A DNA stretch of 64,000 bases. Source: Burkholderia paludis (GTDB taxonomy: Bacteria > Pseudomonadota > Gammaproteobacteria > Burkholderiales > Burkholderiaceae). Below the pieces are notes generated by a model. That model was not told the origin of the DNA. It saw only the letters and a list, made by a program, of their open reading frames with translations, and did not search any database. The stretch spans positions 1 through 64,000 of the forward strand of contig NZ_JPGL01000050.1 of assembly GCF_000732615.1 (NCBI RefSeq). Direction: 5' to 3'. The number at the start of each line of letters is the position of its first letter. The first letter of the stretch is position 1. Below, piece after piece: positions 29,147-37,536 of this stretch. The position numbers and the translations under genes were made by a program.

Positions 29147-29413
29147 TTACCGCGAGGTCCGGGTGCCGCGCACCAGTCCGGCGAGATCGACGAGCGCCCG
29201 AACCAGTCCCGCGAGCAGCAGCGCCGCGAGCACCAGGTAGTCCGGCGTCTCGCGGATCACGGCGGCGAGCGTGTGGTCGTTGACGGCGGACGAGACGATC
29301 GCGACCAGCCCGTAGACGACGAACCCGCCAGCCGCGATCGTCAGCGCGACGGCGGCCGTCAGCAGGCCGAATACCCGCGCCGCGCGCGGCCGCGCGTCGC
29401 GACGCGCATTCAT
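29147..29413 (-). CDS. small two-helix membrane protein coupled to a response regulator
   Basis: Protein of 88 residues. A basic N-terminus (MNARRDARPRAARV) precedes a helix at about 15-38 and a second at about 58-78, leaving a short loop VNDHTLAAVIRETPD. I do not recognise the family; it resembles small DUF-type inner-membrane proteins. Its ATG overlaps the regulator stop in an ATGA at 29410-29413, so it is translated with the regulator and ends the efflux operon. Confidence 0.65.
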   Translation of the reverse strand: MNARRDARPRAARVFGLLTAAVALTIAAGGFVVYGLVAIVSSAVNDHTLAAVIRETPDYLVLAALLLAGLVRALVDLAGLVRGTRTSR

Positions 29414-30099
29414 CGGCTGCTGCGCAGCCGGTAGCCGATGCCGCGCATCACTTCCGGCGTTCCGGACGCGCCGGCGCCTTCGAGTTTCTTGCGCAGCCGG
29501 CTGATATGGCTGTCGACGGTGCGTTCCAGCGCATCGACGTCGGCGAGGCACGCATCGATCAGTTCGCCGCGCGTGAACACGCGGGTCGGCGAGCCGGCCA
29601 GGTGCGCGAGCAGCCGGAATTCGGTCAGCGTCAGCGAGACGATGGTTTCCCCGGTGTCCGTGCGGACCGTGGTCAGATAGCTTTGCGTATCGATTTCAAG
29701 GTTGCCGACCTTGATGAAGCGCCCCGACGTGGCCGTTTCGAAGCGGCGCAGGATCGCCCGGATGCGTGCGACCACCTCGGCCGGATTGAACGGCTTCGTG
29801 ATGTAGTCGTCCGCGCCGAAGCGCAGCCCCTGCAGGCGATCGATTTCGCGGTCGAGCGCCGTGATGATGACGATCGGCGTGTCGCCGCGGCGTCGCAGTT
29901 CGACCAGCACTTCCCAGCCGTCTTTCTTCGGCATCCTGACGTCGAGCAGGATCAGGTCGGGTTTCAGCACCGGCTGCACGTCGAGCACGGCCTGGCCGTG
30001 GTCGACGCGATAGGTGCGGAAACCGTCGTGCGCGAGATAGGCGTCGAGGATCTCGGCGATTTCGGGATCGTCTTCGGCGATCAGTATCAAAGGGTTCAT
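29410..30099 (-). CDS. OmpR/BaeR-like response regulator of the RND efflux operon
   Basis: Protein of 229 residues from the ATG at 30099. The receiver has EDD at about 9-11, phospho-acceptor Asp in LILLDVRMP near residue 54 and the TKPF lysine near 104. A winged helix follows with LTLTEFRLLAHL and TVDSHISRLRKKLE. No histidine kinase is encoded nearby, so it is an orphan or uses a distant kinase. It lies 114 bases downstream of the outer-membrane channel gene on the same strand, like BaeR-type regulators of efflux pumps. Confidence 0.9.
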   Translation of the reverse strand: MNPLILIAEDDPEIAEILDAYLAHDGFRTYRVDHGQAVLDVQPVLKPDLILLDVRMPKKDGWEVLVELRRRGDTPIVIITALDREIDRLQGLRFGADDYITKPFNPAEVVARIRAILRRFETATSGRFIKVGNLEIDTQSYLTTVRTDTGETIVSLTLTEFRLLAHLAGSPTRVFTRGELIDACLADVDALERTVDSHISRLRKKLEGAGASGTPEVMRGIGYRLRSSR

Positions 30100-30213
30100 G
30101 GGTTTCACCGGAAGTGAACGTGGCCTGTCGGCGGGCCGGCGGCGCGACACCTGCGCCGCCGGCCCCGGCCGTGCTTTCGGTCGTCGCGCGCGCAGCGGCG
30201 GCGACGCCGGGGC

Positions 30214-31656
30214 TCAGGGTGCCGCCACGCTGCTGGCGGGCGGGACGTCGGTGTCGACCAGGCCGCCGCCGAGCGCCTTGTAGAGCGCGACCGCGTTGCC
30301 CAGTTCGGCGCTGCGCAGATCCAGCAGCGACTGGCGCGCGGCGTACAGTTGCCGCTGCGAGTCGAGCAGTTCCAGCCGATCCTCGATGCCGGCGCGATAG
30401 CGCAGGTTCACGAGATCGGTGCGGCGCTCGGCGCTCCTGACCACGCGGTTTTGCGCATCGATCTGGCGGCTGAACGTCTCGCGCCCGGCGAGGCCGTCGG
30501 CCACTTCGCGGAACGCGGTCTGGATCGCGCGTTCGTACTCGACGACCGCGCTGGACTTGCGCACTTCCGCGAGGTCCAGCTCGGAGCGCAGCCGGCCGCC
30601 CTGGAAGATCGGCAGCGTGACCTGCGGCGCGAAGCTCCACACGTTCTGGCCGCCGGCGAACAGGCTGCCCAGCCCCGGGCTCAGGAAGCCGATCGACGAG
30701 GTCAGCGACAGGCGCGGGAAGAACGCCGCGCGCGCCGCGCCGATGTCCGCGTTGGCGGCGACGAGGTTCTGCTCGGCCTGCTGGATGTCCGGCCGGCGGT
30801 ACAGCAACTCCGACGGCAGGCCGGCCGGCAGTTGCGTCATCACCGGCTGGCGTTCCAGCGACAGCGGTTCGGGCAGGTCCTTCGGCAGGTCGGTGCCGAC
30901 CAAGAGCCGCAGCGCGTTGCCCGCCTGCTCGACGGCGCGCGAACGCGCTTCGAGATCGGCGCTGGCGCTCGCGACCTGGCCTTCGGCCTGCGCGATGTCG
31001 ACGCCGCTCGCCTGGTCCGCGAGCTTGAGCCGGCGCGCGAGATCGAGCGACTGGCGCCAGTCGTTCAGCGTGCGCTCGGACAGCGCGCGCTGTTCCTGCG
31101 CGAGCCGCTCGGCGAAATACGCGTTGGCCACGGAGCCGACGAGCGCGATCTGCACCGCGCGGCGGCCGTGATCGGTCGCGAGGTAACGCGCGAACGCCGC
31201 GTCGGACAGCGACTTCACGCGGCCGAACAGGTCGATCTCGAACGCGCTCACGCCGACGTTCACGCCGTACTGGTTCTGCGTCGTCTCGAACACCGGCGGG
31301 TTCGACTGTGAATCGGCCGGCGTGCGCTGGCGCGTGAAGCTCGCGCCGGCGCCGATCGACGGCAGGCGCGCGGAACGCTGGATGCCGTACTGCGCTTCGG
31401 CGGCCTGCACGTTCAGCGCGGCCAGGCGCAGGTCGCGGTTGTTCTCGAGCGCGAGCTCGATCAGGCGCTGCAGGCGACGGTCGCCGAACATCGTGCGCCA
31501 GCCGAGATCGGCCGCGTTCGCATGCTGGTCGGCCGCGGCAGCGGTCGTATAGGCGGTCGGCACCGGCATCTCGGGCTTGACCAGCTTCGGCGCCATCGAG
31601 CATGCCGACAGCGCGAGCGCGGCGGAAACGGCCGCGGTAAGAATGAGCAATCGCAT
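30214..31656 (-). CDS. RND efflux outer-membrane lipoprotein (NodT/OprM family)
   Basis: Protein of 480 residues with a lipoprotein signal peptide (ALALSACS, acylated Cys near 19) and two OEP repeats of the TolC family, with the DIQQAEQNLVAANADIGAARAAFFP motif typical of NodT proteins near 310-335. It forms the outer-membrane exit duct for the pump encoded just upstream; only four bases separate it from the permease stop. Confidence 0.93.
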   Translation of the reverse strand: MRLLILTAAVSAALALSACSMAPKLVKPEMPVPTAYTTAAAADQHANAADLGWRTMFGDRRLQRLIELALENNRDLRLAALNVQAAEAQYGIQRSARLPSIGAGASFTRQRTPADSQSNPPVFETTQNQYGVNVGVSAFEIDLFGRVKSLSDAAFARYLATDHGRRAVQIALVGSVANAYFAERLAQEQRALSERTLNDWRQSLDLARRLKLADQASGVDIAQAEGQVASASADLEARSRAVEQAGNALRLLVGTDLPKDLPEPLSLERQPVMTQLPAGLPSELLYRRPDIQQAEQNLVAANADIGAARAAFFPRLSLTSSIGFLSPGLGSLFAGGQNVWSFAPQVTLPIFQGGRLRSELDLAEVRKSSAVVEYERAIQTAFREVADGLAGRETFSRQIDAQNRVVRSAERRTDLVNLRYRAGIEDRLELLDSQRQLYAARQSLLDLRSAELGNAVALYKALGGGLVDTDVPPASSVAAP

Positions 31657-31660
31657 GGCG

Positions 31661-34600
31661 TCAACCTTGTTGTTCGTGAGTCACGGTGGCGGGCTTCTTG
31701 CGGGATGCCTGCCAGGCCGCGATGCGTTCCTGGATGCTCATCACGAACACGAAGAAAACCGGCACGAAGAAGATGGCCAGGACGGTGGCGGTCACCATGC
31801 CGCCGAACACGCCGGTGCCGATCGCGTGCTGCGTCTCGGCGCTGGCGCCGGTCGCGATCATCAGCGGCACGACGCCGAGGCCGAACGCGAGCGAGGTCAT
31901 CAGGATCGGGCGCAGGCGCAGTTTCGAAGCCTGCACTGCTGCTTCGATGAGCCCCTTGCCTTCCTCGCGCAACTGCTTCGCGAACTCGACGATCAGGATC
32001 GCGTTCTTGGCGGACAGGCCGATCACGGTGATCATCCCGACCTTGAAGAACACGTCGTTGGGCAGGCCGCGCAGCAGGACCGCACCGATCGCGCCGATCA
32101 GGCCGAGCGGCACCACCAGCATCACCGACAGCGGGATCGACCAGCTTTCGTACAGCGCGGCGAGCACCAGGAACACCACGATCATCGACAGCGCCATCAG
32201 CATCGGCGCCTGCGATGCCGACTGGCGTTCCTGCAGCGACTGGCCGGTCCACTCGACCGCGAAGCCCGGGGGCAGTTGCGCGGCCAGACGCTCCATCTCG
32301 GCCATCGCGGCGCCGCTCGACTGGCCGGGGGCGGCCGTGCCCGAGATCCGCGCGGACGGATAACCCTTGAAGCGCACCATCTGCAGCGGCGTCTCGGTCC
32401 ACACCGGGCGAACCACCTCGGACAGCGGCACCATGCCGCCGGCCGCGTTGCGCATGTACAGCTTCATCACCTTGTCGATCTGCATGCGCGCCGGCGCATC
32501 GGCCTGGATGATCACCTGCTGCATGCGGCCCGCGTTCGGGAAGTCGTTCACGTAGGTCGAACCCATCGCGGTCGACAACGTGTCGCTGATCGTCGTGAAC
32601 GAGACGCCGAGCGCCTGCGCCTTCGCGCGGTCGATCTCGAGCCGGATGCTCGTGCCGGCCGGCAGGCTGTCCGGGTACACGCCGGTCACGACCTTGCTTT
32701 GCGCGGCGAGTTCGAGCAGCTTCGCTTCAGCCGCCTTGAGCGCCGCCGTGCCCTGGTTGGCGCGGTCTTCCAGGCGCATCGAGAAGCCCGAGCTGTTGCC
32801 GAGTTCGTCGATCGCCGGCGGCAGCAGGCTCATCACCGTGCCTTCGGTCACACCGGCCATCGCCTGCTGGGCCAGCATGCCTTCCTCGAGCGTCGACGAG
32901 TCGCCGCGGTCCTTCCAGTCCTTCATCACGGACCAGTTGATCGCCGCGTTCGGGCCCTGGCCCGAGAAGCCGTAGCCGATCACGGAAATGCTCGACCGGA
33001 TTGCCGGACGCGAAGCAAGATGCTTCTCCAGCGTTTTGACCACGTCATGCGTACGCTCGGCGGTAGCGTCTCCGGGCAGCAGAAAGCTGGTGATGAAGTA
33101 GCCCTGGTCCTCGTCCGGCAGGAACGACGACGGCAGGCTGCGGAAGCCGAATACCAGCGCGCCCGAAATCGCGACGAACACGAGCATCACGCGACCCGTG
33201 CGGCCGACCAGGCGGCCGACGCGCGTTTCGTACCATTTCGTCAGGCGATCGAAGCGGCGGTTGAACCAGCCGAAGAAGCCGCGCTTCTCGTGGTGGCCCG
33301 GTTCGAGCGGCTTGAGCATCGTCGCGCACAGGGCCGGCGTGAGCGTCAGCGCGAGCAGCGCCGAGAACAGGATCGACACGGCCATCGACATCGTGAACTG
33401 CTTGTAGATCACGCCGACCGAGCCGCTTGCCATCGCCATAGGCAGGAACACCGCGGTCAGCACCAGCGTGACGCCGACGATCGCACCGGTGATTTCCTTC
33501 ATCGCCTTCGACGTCGCGTCCTTCGGCGACAGTCCTTCCTCGGCCATCAGGCGCTCGACGTTCTCGACGACCACGATCGCATCGTCGACGATGATGCCGA
33601 TCGCGAGCACCATGCCGAACATGGTCAGCACGTTGATCGAGAAACCCGTCAGCAGCATCACCGTGAACGTGCCGAGCATCGCGACCGGCGCGACGATGGC
33701 CGGGATCAGCGTATAGCGCACGTTCTGCAGGAACAGGTACATCACCAGGAACACCAGCACCATCGCTTCGAGCAGCGTGTGCAGCACCTTCTCGATCGAG
33801 ATCTTCACGAACGGCGACGTGTCGAGCGGGATCGAGTAGGTCATGCCCGACGGCATCGACTTGCTCAGTTCGGCCATGCGAGTGCGGATCGCGTCCGCGG
33901 TCTTCACCGCGTTGGCGCCCGGTGCGAGCTGCACGCCGACGAGGGTGGCCGGCTTGTTGTTCTCGCGGCTCACGAACGTGTAGTTCTGCGAGCCGAGTTC
34001 GACGCGCGCGACGTCGCCGAGCACGACCTTCGAGCCGTCCGCGTTCGCACGCAGCACGACCTTCGCGAACTCTTCCGGCGTCGTGAGCTGGCCCTGCGCG
34101 GTGAGCGGCACGGTCACGCGCTGGCCCTTCAGCGCGGGCAGCGCACCGAGGCTGCCCGGCGCGATCTGCACGTTCTGCTGGCCGATCGCGGTCGTCAGGT
34201 CGCTCATCGACAGCCCGAAATTGATCAGCTTCTGCGGATCGACCCAGATGCGCATCGCGCGTTCGGAGCCGAACTGCAGCACGCGCCCGACGCCGTCGAC
34301 GCGCCGCAGCTCCTCGGACACGCTGCGCGCCATGTAGTCGGCGAGCGCGCCTTCGTCGAAGCGGCCGTTGTCGGAGCGCAGGCTGACGATCATCAGGAAG
34401 CCGGACGACGCGGATTCGACGATCAGCCCGTTCTGGCGCACGGCCGCGGGCAGGCGCGGCTCGACCGACTTGATCTTGTTCTGCACGTCGACCTGCGCCA
34501 GCGCCGGATCGGTGCCGGGCTTGAACGTCACGGTGATCTGCGCCGAGCCGGACGTATCGGCCGACGATTCGAAGTACAGCAGGTTCTTGACGCCGGACAG

Positions 34601-34804
34601 CTCGCGCTCGATGAGGCTCAGCACGCCGTCGTTCATCGTCTGCGGCGTGGCGCCCGGGTAGTTCGCGGTGATCGTGACGGACGGCGGCGCGACCGACGGG
34701 TAGCGCGCGACCGGCAGTTGGGGGATCGCGATCAACCCGGTCAGGATGATGAAGAGCGCGATCACCCAGGCAAACACCGGGCGGCGGATAAAGAATTCAG
34801 CCAT
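31661..34804 (-). CDS. HAE1-family RND multidrug efflux permease
   Basis: Protein of 1047 residues, standard for AcrB/MexB homologues. It has the N-terminal MAEFFIRRPVFAWVIAL, the proton-relay Asp-Asp pair in GIIVDDAIVVVENVERLM (around 407-408), two large periplasmic loops and twelve membrane helices, with GLSAKNAILIVEFA in the second half. It exports hydrophobic drugs or metabolites using the proton gradient. It is the middle gene of an adaptor-permease-channel operon. The particular Burkholderia RND pump cannot be named with certainty. Confidence 0.95.
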   Translation of the reverse strand: MAEFFIRRPVFAWVIALFIILTGLIAIPQLPVARYPSVAPPSVTITANYPGATPQTMNDGVLSLIERELSGVKNLLYFESSADTSGSAQITVTFKPGTDPALAQVDVQNKIKSVEPRLPAAVRQNGLIVESASSGFLMIVSLRSDNGRFDEGALADYMARSVSEELRRVDGVGRVLQFGSERAMRIWVDPQKLINFGLSMSDLTTAIGQQNVQIAPGSLGALPALKGQRVTVPLTAQGQLTTPEEFAKVVLRANADGSKVVLGDVARVELGSQNYTFVSRENNKPATLVGVQLAPGANAVKTADAIRTRMAELSKSMPSGMTYSIPLDTSPFVKISIEKVLHTLLEAMVLVFLVMYLFLQNVRYTLIPAIVAPVAMLGTFTVMLLTGFSINVLTMFGMVLAIGIIVDDAIVVVENVERLMAEEGLSPKDATSKAMKEITGAIVGVTLVLTAVFLPMAMASGSVGVIYKQFTMSMAVSILFSALLALTLTPALCATMLKPLEPGHHEKRGFFGWFNRRFDRLTKWYETRVGRLVGRTGRVMLVFVAISGALVFGFRSLPSSFLPDEDQGYFITSFLLPGDATAERTHDVVKTLEKHLASRPAIRSSISVIGYGFSGQGPNAAINWSVMKDWKDRGDSSTLEEGMLAQQAMAGVTEGTVMSLLPPAIDELGNSSGFSMRLEDRANQGTAALKAAEAKLLELAAQSKVVTGVYPDSLPAGTSIRLEIDRAKAQALGVSFTTISDTLSTAMGSTYVNDFPNAGRMQQVIIQADAPARMQIDKVMKLYMRNAAGGMVPLSEVVRPVWTETPLQMVRFKGYPSARISGTAAPGQSSGAAMAEMERLAAQLPPGFAVEWTGQSLQERQSASQAPMLMALSMIVVFLVLAALYESWSIPLSVMLVVPLGLIGAIGAVLLRGLPNDVFFKVGMITVIGLSAKNAILIVEFAKQLREEGKGLIEAAVQASKLRLRPILMTSLAFGLGVVPLMIATGASAETQHAIGTGVFGGMVTATVLAIFFVPVFFVFVMSIQERIAAWQASRKKPATVTHEQQG

Positions 34805-34824
34805 GACTGGATGCTCCTCGTGGC

Positions 34825-35982
34825 TCAGTGCGCGGACGCGGTGGCGGCCGCGTCAGGCGACTTCCAGTCGGTCGCGGCGGCCGGCGCGCCGTCGACCAGG
34901 CGTTCCATGCCTTCGACGACGACCTTCTGGCCGGTCTGCAGGCCCGACTTGATGCGGTAGCTGCGGTTCGTCAGCTCGCCGACTTCGACGGCCTTCAGGT
35001 GCGCCGCGCCCTTCGCGTCGAGCACCCACACCTGCGGCTTGCCGCCGGCGCGCACGACGGCCTGTTGCGGCACCATCAGCGCGTTCGCGTAGTGCGCGCG
35101 CGGAACGCGGGCGCGCACGTACATGCCCGGCAGCAGCTCGCGCTTCGGGTTGTCGACCAGCACGCGCAGCAGCACGTCGCCGGTGCCCGGATCGACGTTG
35201 ACGCCCGAGAACAGCATGCGGCCCTTCACGTCGTAGCGCGTATCGTCGTCGCGCAGCACGTCGACCGGCAGGCCGTTGCCCGCGGTGTCCGGCTTTGCCG
35301 CGAGCGCGCCGCGCAGCGATTCGAGCGACGCGGCCGGCTGGCGCACGTCCACGTAGACCTGGTCGATCTGCTGGATGCGAGCCATCGGCTGGCTGTCGCT
35401 GCTGGCGACCAGCGCACCCTCGGTCACGAGGGCCTGGTCGATGCGGCCCGCGATCGGCGCTTCGACGGTCGCGAACTTCAGGTCGAGCTGGCGCCGTGCG
35501 AGCGTCGCGCGGGCCTGCGCGACGTCGGCGGCGGCCTGGTCGCGTTGCGATACCGAATCGTCGTAGACCTGCCGGCTGATCGCGTCGGCTTCGACCAGCG
35601 GCTTCAGTCGCGTGGTCTGCACCTTGGCCCGTGCGAGCGCGGCTTCCGCGCGTTGCAGAGCCGCCGCTGCCGTATCCATGTCGGCCTTGAACGGCGCCGG
35701 ATTGATCTGGAACAGCGGCTGGCCGGCGCGGACTTCGGTGCCTTGTTCGAACAGGCGGCGCTGCACGATGCCGCTGACCTGCGGCCGGATTTCGGCGATC
35801 CGCACGGCCGCGACGCGGCCAGGCAGGTCTTCGCTCACGTCGAGCGGCGTGGCGGCCACGGTCATCGCCGCAACCGGGATGGCCGGCGCGGCGGCCTGCT
35901 GTTCGGTGGGCCCGCAGCCCGCCAGCATCGCCGCCACCAGCGCACACACGGCGCTGGTGCAGGCTCGTTTCTGATTCTTCAT
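34825..35982 (-). CDS. RND efflux periplasmic adaptor (membrane fusion) lipoprotein
   Basis: Protein of 385 residues from the ATG at 35982, preceded by GGAG. It has a lipobox LVAAMLAGC with Cys near residue 24, a biotinyl-lipoyl-like domain (RPQVSGIVQRRLFEQGTEVRAGQPLF), an alpha-helical hairpin (about 100-165), and beta-barrel and membrane-proximal domains. It links the inner permease to the outer channel. It is the first gene of the operon, so the promoter should be in the 274-base gap upstream. The frame extension beyond 35982 is not homologous. Confidence 0.93.
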   Translation of the reverse strand: MKNQKRACTSAVCALVAAMLAGCGPTEQQAAAPAIPVAAMTVAATPLDVSEDLPGRVAAVRIAEIRPQVSGIVQRRLFEQGTEVRAGQPLFQINPAPFKADMDTAAAALQRAEAALARAKVQTTRLKPLVEADAISRQVYDDSVSQRDQAAADVAQARATLARRQLDLKFATVEAPIAGRIDQALVTEGALVASSDSQPMARIQQIDQVYVDVRQPAASLESLRGALAAKPDTAGNGLPVDVLRDDDTRYDVKGRMLFSGVNVDPGTGDVLLRVLVDNPKRELLPGMYVRARVPRAHYANALMVPQQAVVRAGGKPQVWVLDAKGAAHLKAVEVGELTNRSYRIKSGLQTGQKVVVEGMERLVDGAPAAATDWKSPDAAATASAH

Positions 35983-36256
35983 GTGGACTCCATCGGACGC
36001 AGGCTCCCAACGGCCCGCATTGTCGGAACGCAGTGTGCGTGCGCCCGATGGAGGTTTTTGTATGGAAAGATGGAGATTCGATGGAGGGAGAAAGACGGGA
36101 GCGATGCGCGAGCGGGGTGGATGCCGGTCTGGGCGCTCCCATGGCCGGCAACCTTTGCGTGCTCCCATGAACGGCTCCCTTCGGCGATTCCGGGGGCGGG
36201 AAGCGCCGCGGCGGGCAATGTGTCGCGTGCTGCGTGCTACGTGCGGGCCGTGACGC

Positions 36257-37000
36257 CTATCCGGTCGTGACGCAGGCTGACGCGCCGCGCGCCGCCGTGG
36301 CCTGCAGGTGCCGGTCCCGGTCGGCCAGCCAGTGATCCCGCTCGCCGCGCCAGCCGACCGCGTGGATCCGGTCGATCTGGCGCGCGGCAATGGTAGCCGC
36401 GCAGGCCGCGCCGGAAAGCGGGATGTCCAGCAGATGCCAGTTGCCCGCATGCGGCGTCTCGACCGCACGGAACGGCCCCGCGGCCGGCGCCAGCGACGCG
36501 GGCGTGGCGCCGTGCCCGGCTCCGCATGCGTTCGAGAGGCTGTCCAGCCGAAGCCGGTCGCGGAACGCCGGATCGGCGAGGGTGCCGGTCTGCGCGATGC
36601 CCAGCCCGAGCGGGCCGGCGGCGATCGCGATGACGATCCAGATGCCGGCGTGGCCGACCACGACGTCGAGCCCGTCCAGCAGATCGCAGTCCGCGATCGC
36701 GAGATGGCTGGCGTCGCGCTCGATCAACGTCAGTGCGTCGGCCGCGCGGCCGGCCAGCGTGCCGAGGATCATGCGCAGGGCCGATCGGCTGATCGCGAAC
36801 CGGCGGCCGTGCGCGCGATTGGGATGCGTCCTGGCGCGCCGCAGTTCCGACTTCGACAGGCACAGATGGCCTTGCTCGCTGGAGAGGAGCTGCCATTCGC
36901 CGCGCAACCGCCACAACAGGATCTCGCCCGGATCGGGGCGGCGCGACGGACAGGACGCGAGCGTGTGCGAGCTCGCGATCGTCAGGGATGGGTAGCGCAT
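36257..37000 (-). CDS. degenerate 4'-phosphopantetheinyl transferase-like protein
   Basis: Protein of 247 residues. The N-terminal half resembles Sfp-type transferases (EILLWRLRG, then a SKSELRRARTHPNRAHGRRFAISRSALRMILG helix pair), and the C-terminal GNWHLLDIPL segment matches the family's final strand. The metal-binding VGVDIE motif is replaced by LGLGIAQTG, and the WTRKEA helix cannot be found, so activity is doubtful. It follows the 146-residue gene by 40 bases and may belong to the FUSC efflux operon. A GAGGG site precedes the ATG. The family call is by eye and moderate. Confidence 0.55.
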   Translation of the reverse strand: MRYPSLTIASSHTLASCPSRRPDPGEILLWRLRGEWQLLSSEQGHLCLSKSELRRARTHPNRAHGRRFAISRSALRMILGTLAGRAADALTLIERDASHLAIADCDLLDGLDVVVGHAGIWIVIAIAAGPLGLGIAQTGTLADPAFRDRLRLDSLSNACGAGHGATPASLAPAAGPFRAVETPHAGNWHLLDIPLSGAACAATIAARQIDRIHAVGWRGERDHWLADRDRHLQATAARGASACVTTG

Positions 37001-37040
37001 GCCGGCCCTCGTGTCGGTGGCGGATGCAGCGCGGGCCGGG

Positions 37041-37481
37041 TCATGCCTGCCGGCCGGCCTGCGCTGCGTCGCTGCCCGGGTGCGGCCGCGTGAGCCGCTC
37101 GGCAAGCGACACGGCCTGCTCGAACGACGCCACCGCATGATGCGGAATCCCGAATGCCTTGACGGCGACCTCGCCGTGCTCGGCCACTTCCGCGCGCCGT
37201 TCAGGATCGGGTTCGACGCTGATGAGCGCCTTGCATACGGCGCCCAGCTCGGCCTTGTTCTGCTTGAGCCAGATCGCGCGGTGCTTGCGGTCGTCCTGCG
37301 ATTCGTCGGTAGCGAGTTCGACGTAGACGACGACAAACGGTTCGCCGTGGCGCATCAGCGTGTCGATCTCGCGTTCCCAGCGGAGCGCGTAGCCCGGCGT
37401 CGCGTGTTCGGCGCGGAACACGCAGACGGGAAAGCGCTGGATGTCGTGTAACGCGAAGGCGTTCGGATCGAGAGCGGGCAT
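37041..37481 (-). CDS. hypothetical protein, 146 residues, downstream of FUSC efflux genes
   Basis: I do not recognise the family with confidence. The protein is a soluble alpha/beta-looking polypeptide, with a strand-rich start (RFPVCVFRAEHATPGYALRWEREIDTL), a central FVVVYVELAT strand followed by a charged helix (ESQDDRKHRAIWLKQNK), and a C-terminal helix SFEQAVSLAERL. It lies 55 bases after the outer-membrane channel gene and 40 before the PPTase-like gene, all on one strand. No signal peptide or membrane segment is seen. Confidence 0.6.
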   Translation of the reverse strand: MPALDPNAFALHDIQRFPVCVFRAEHATPGYALRWEREIDTLMRHGEPFVVVYVELATDESQDDRKHRAIWLKQNKAELGAVCKALISVEPDPERRAEVAEHGEVAVKAFGIPHHAVASFEQAVSLAERLTRPHPGSDAAQAGRQA

Positions 37482-37536
37482 CGAGGTATCTCCAGTGGAT
37501 GAGCGACGCCGAAGCGTCGCGGCGTCGGGGCGGGGT

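Noticed and set aside
31577..34960. A 1127-residue plus-strand frame opposite the RND permease
   Set aside because: Composition is His/Arg/Asp-rich with no family pattern, while the minus strand encodes a full HAE1 permease.
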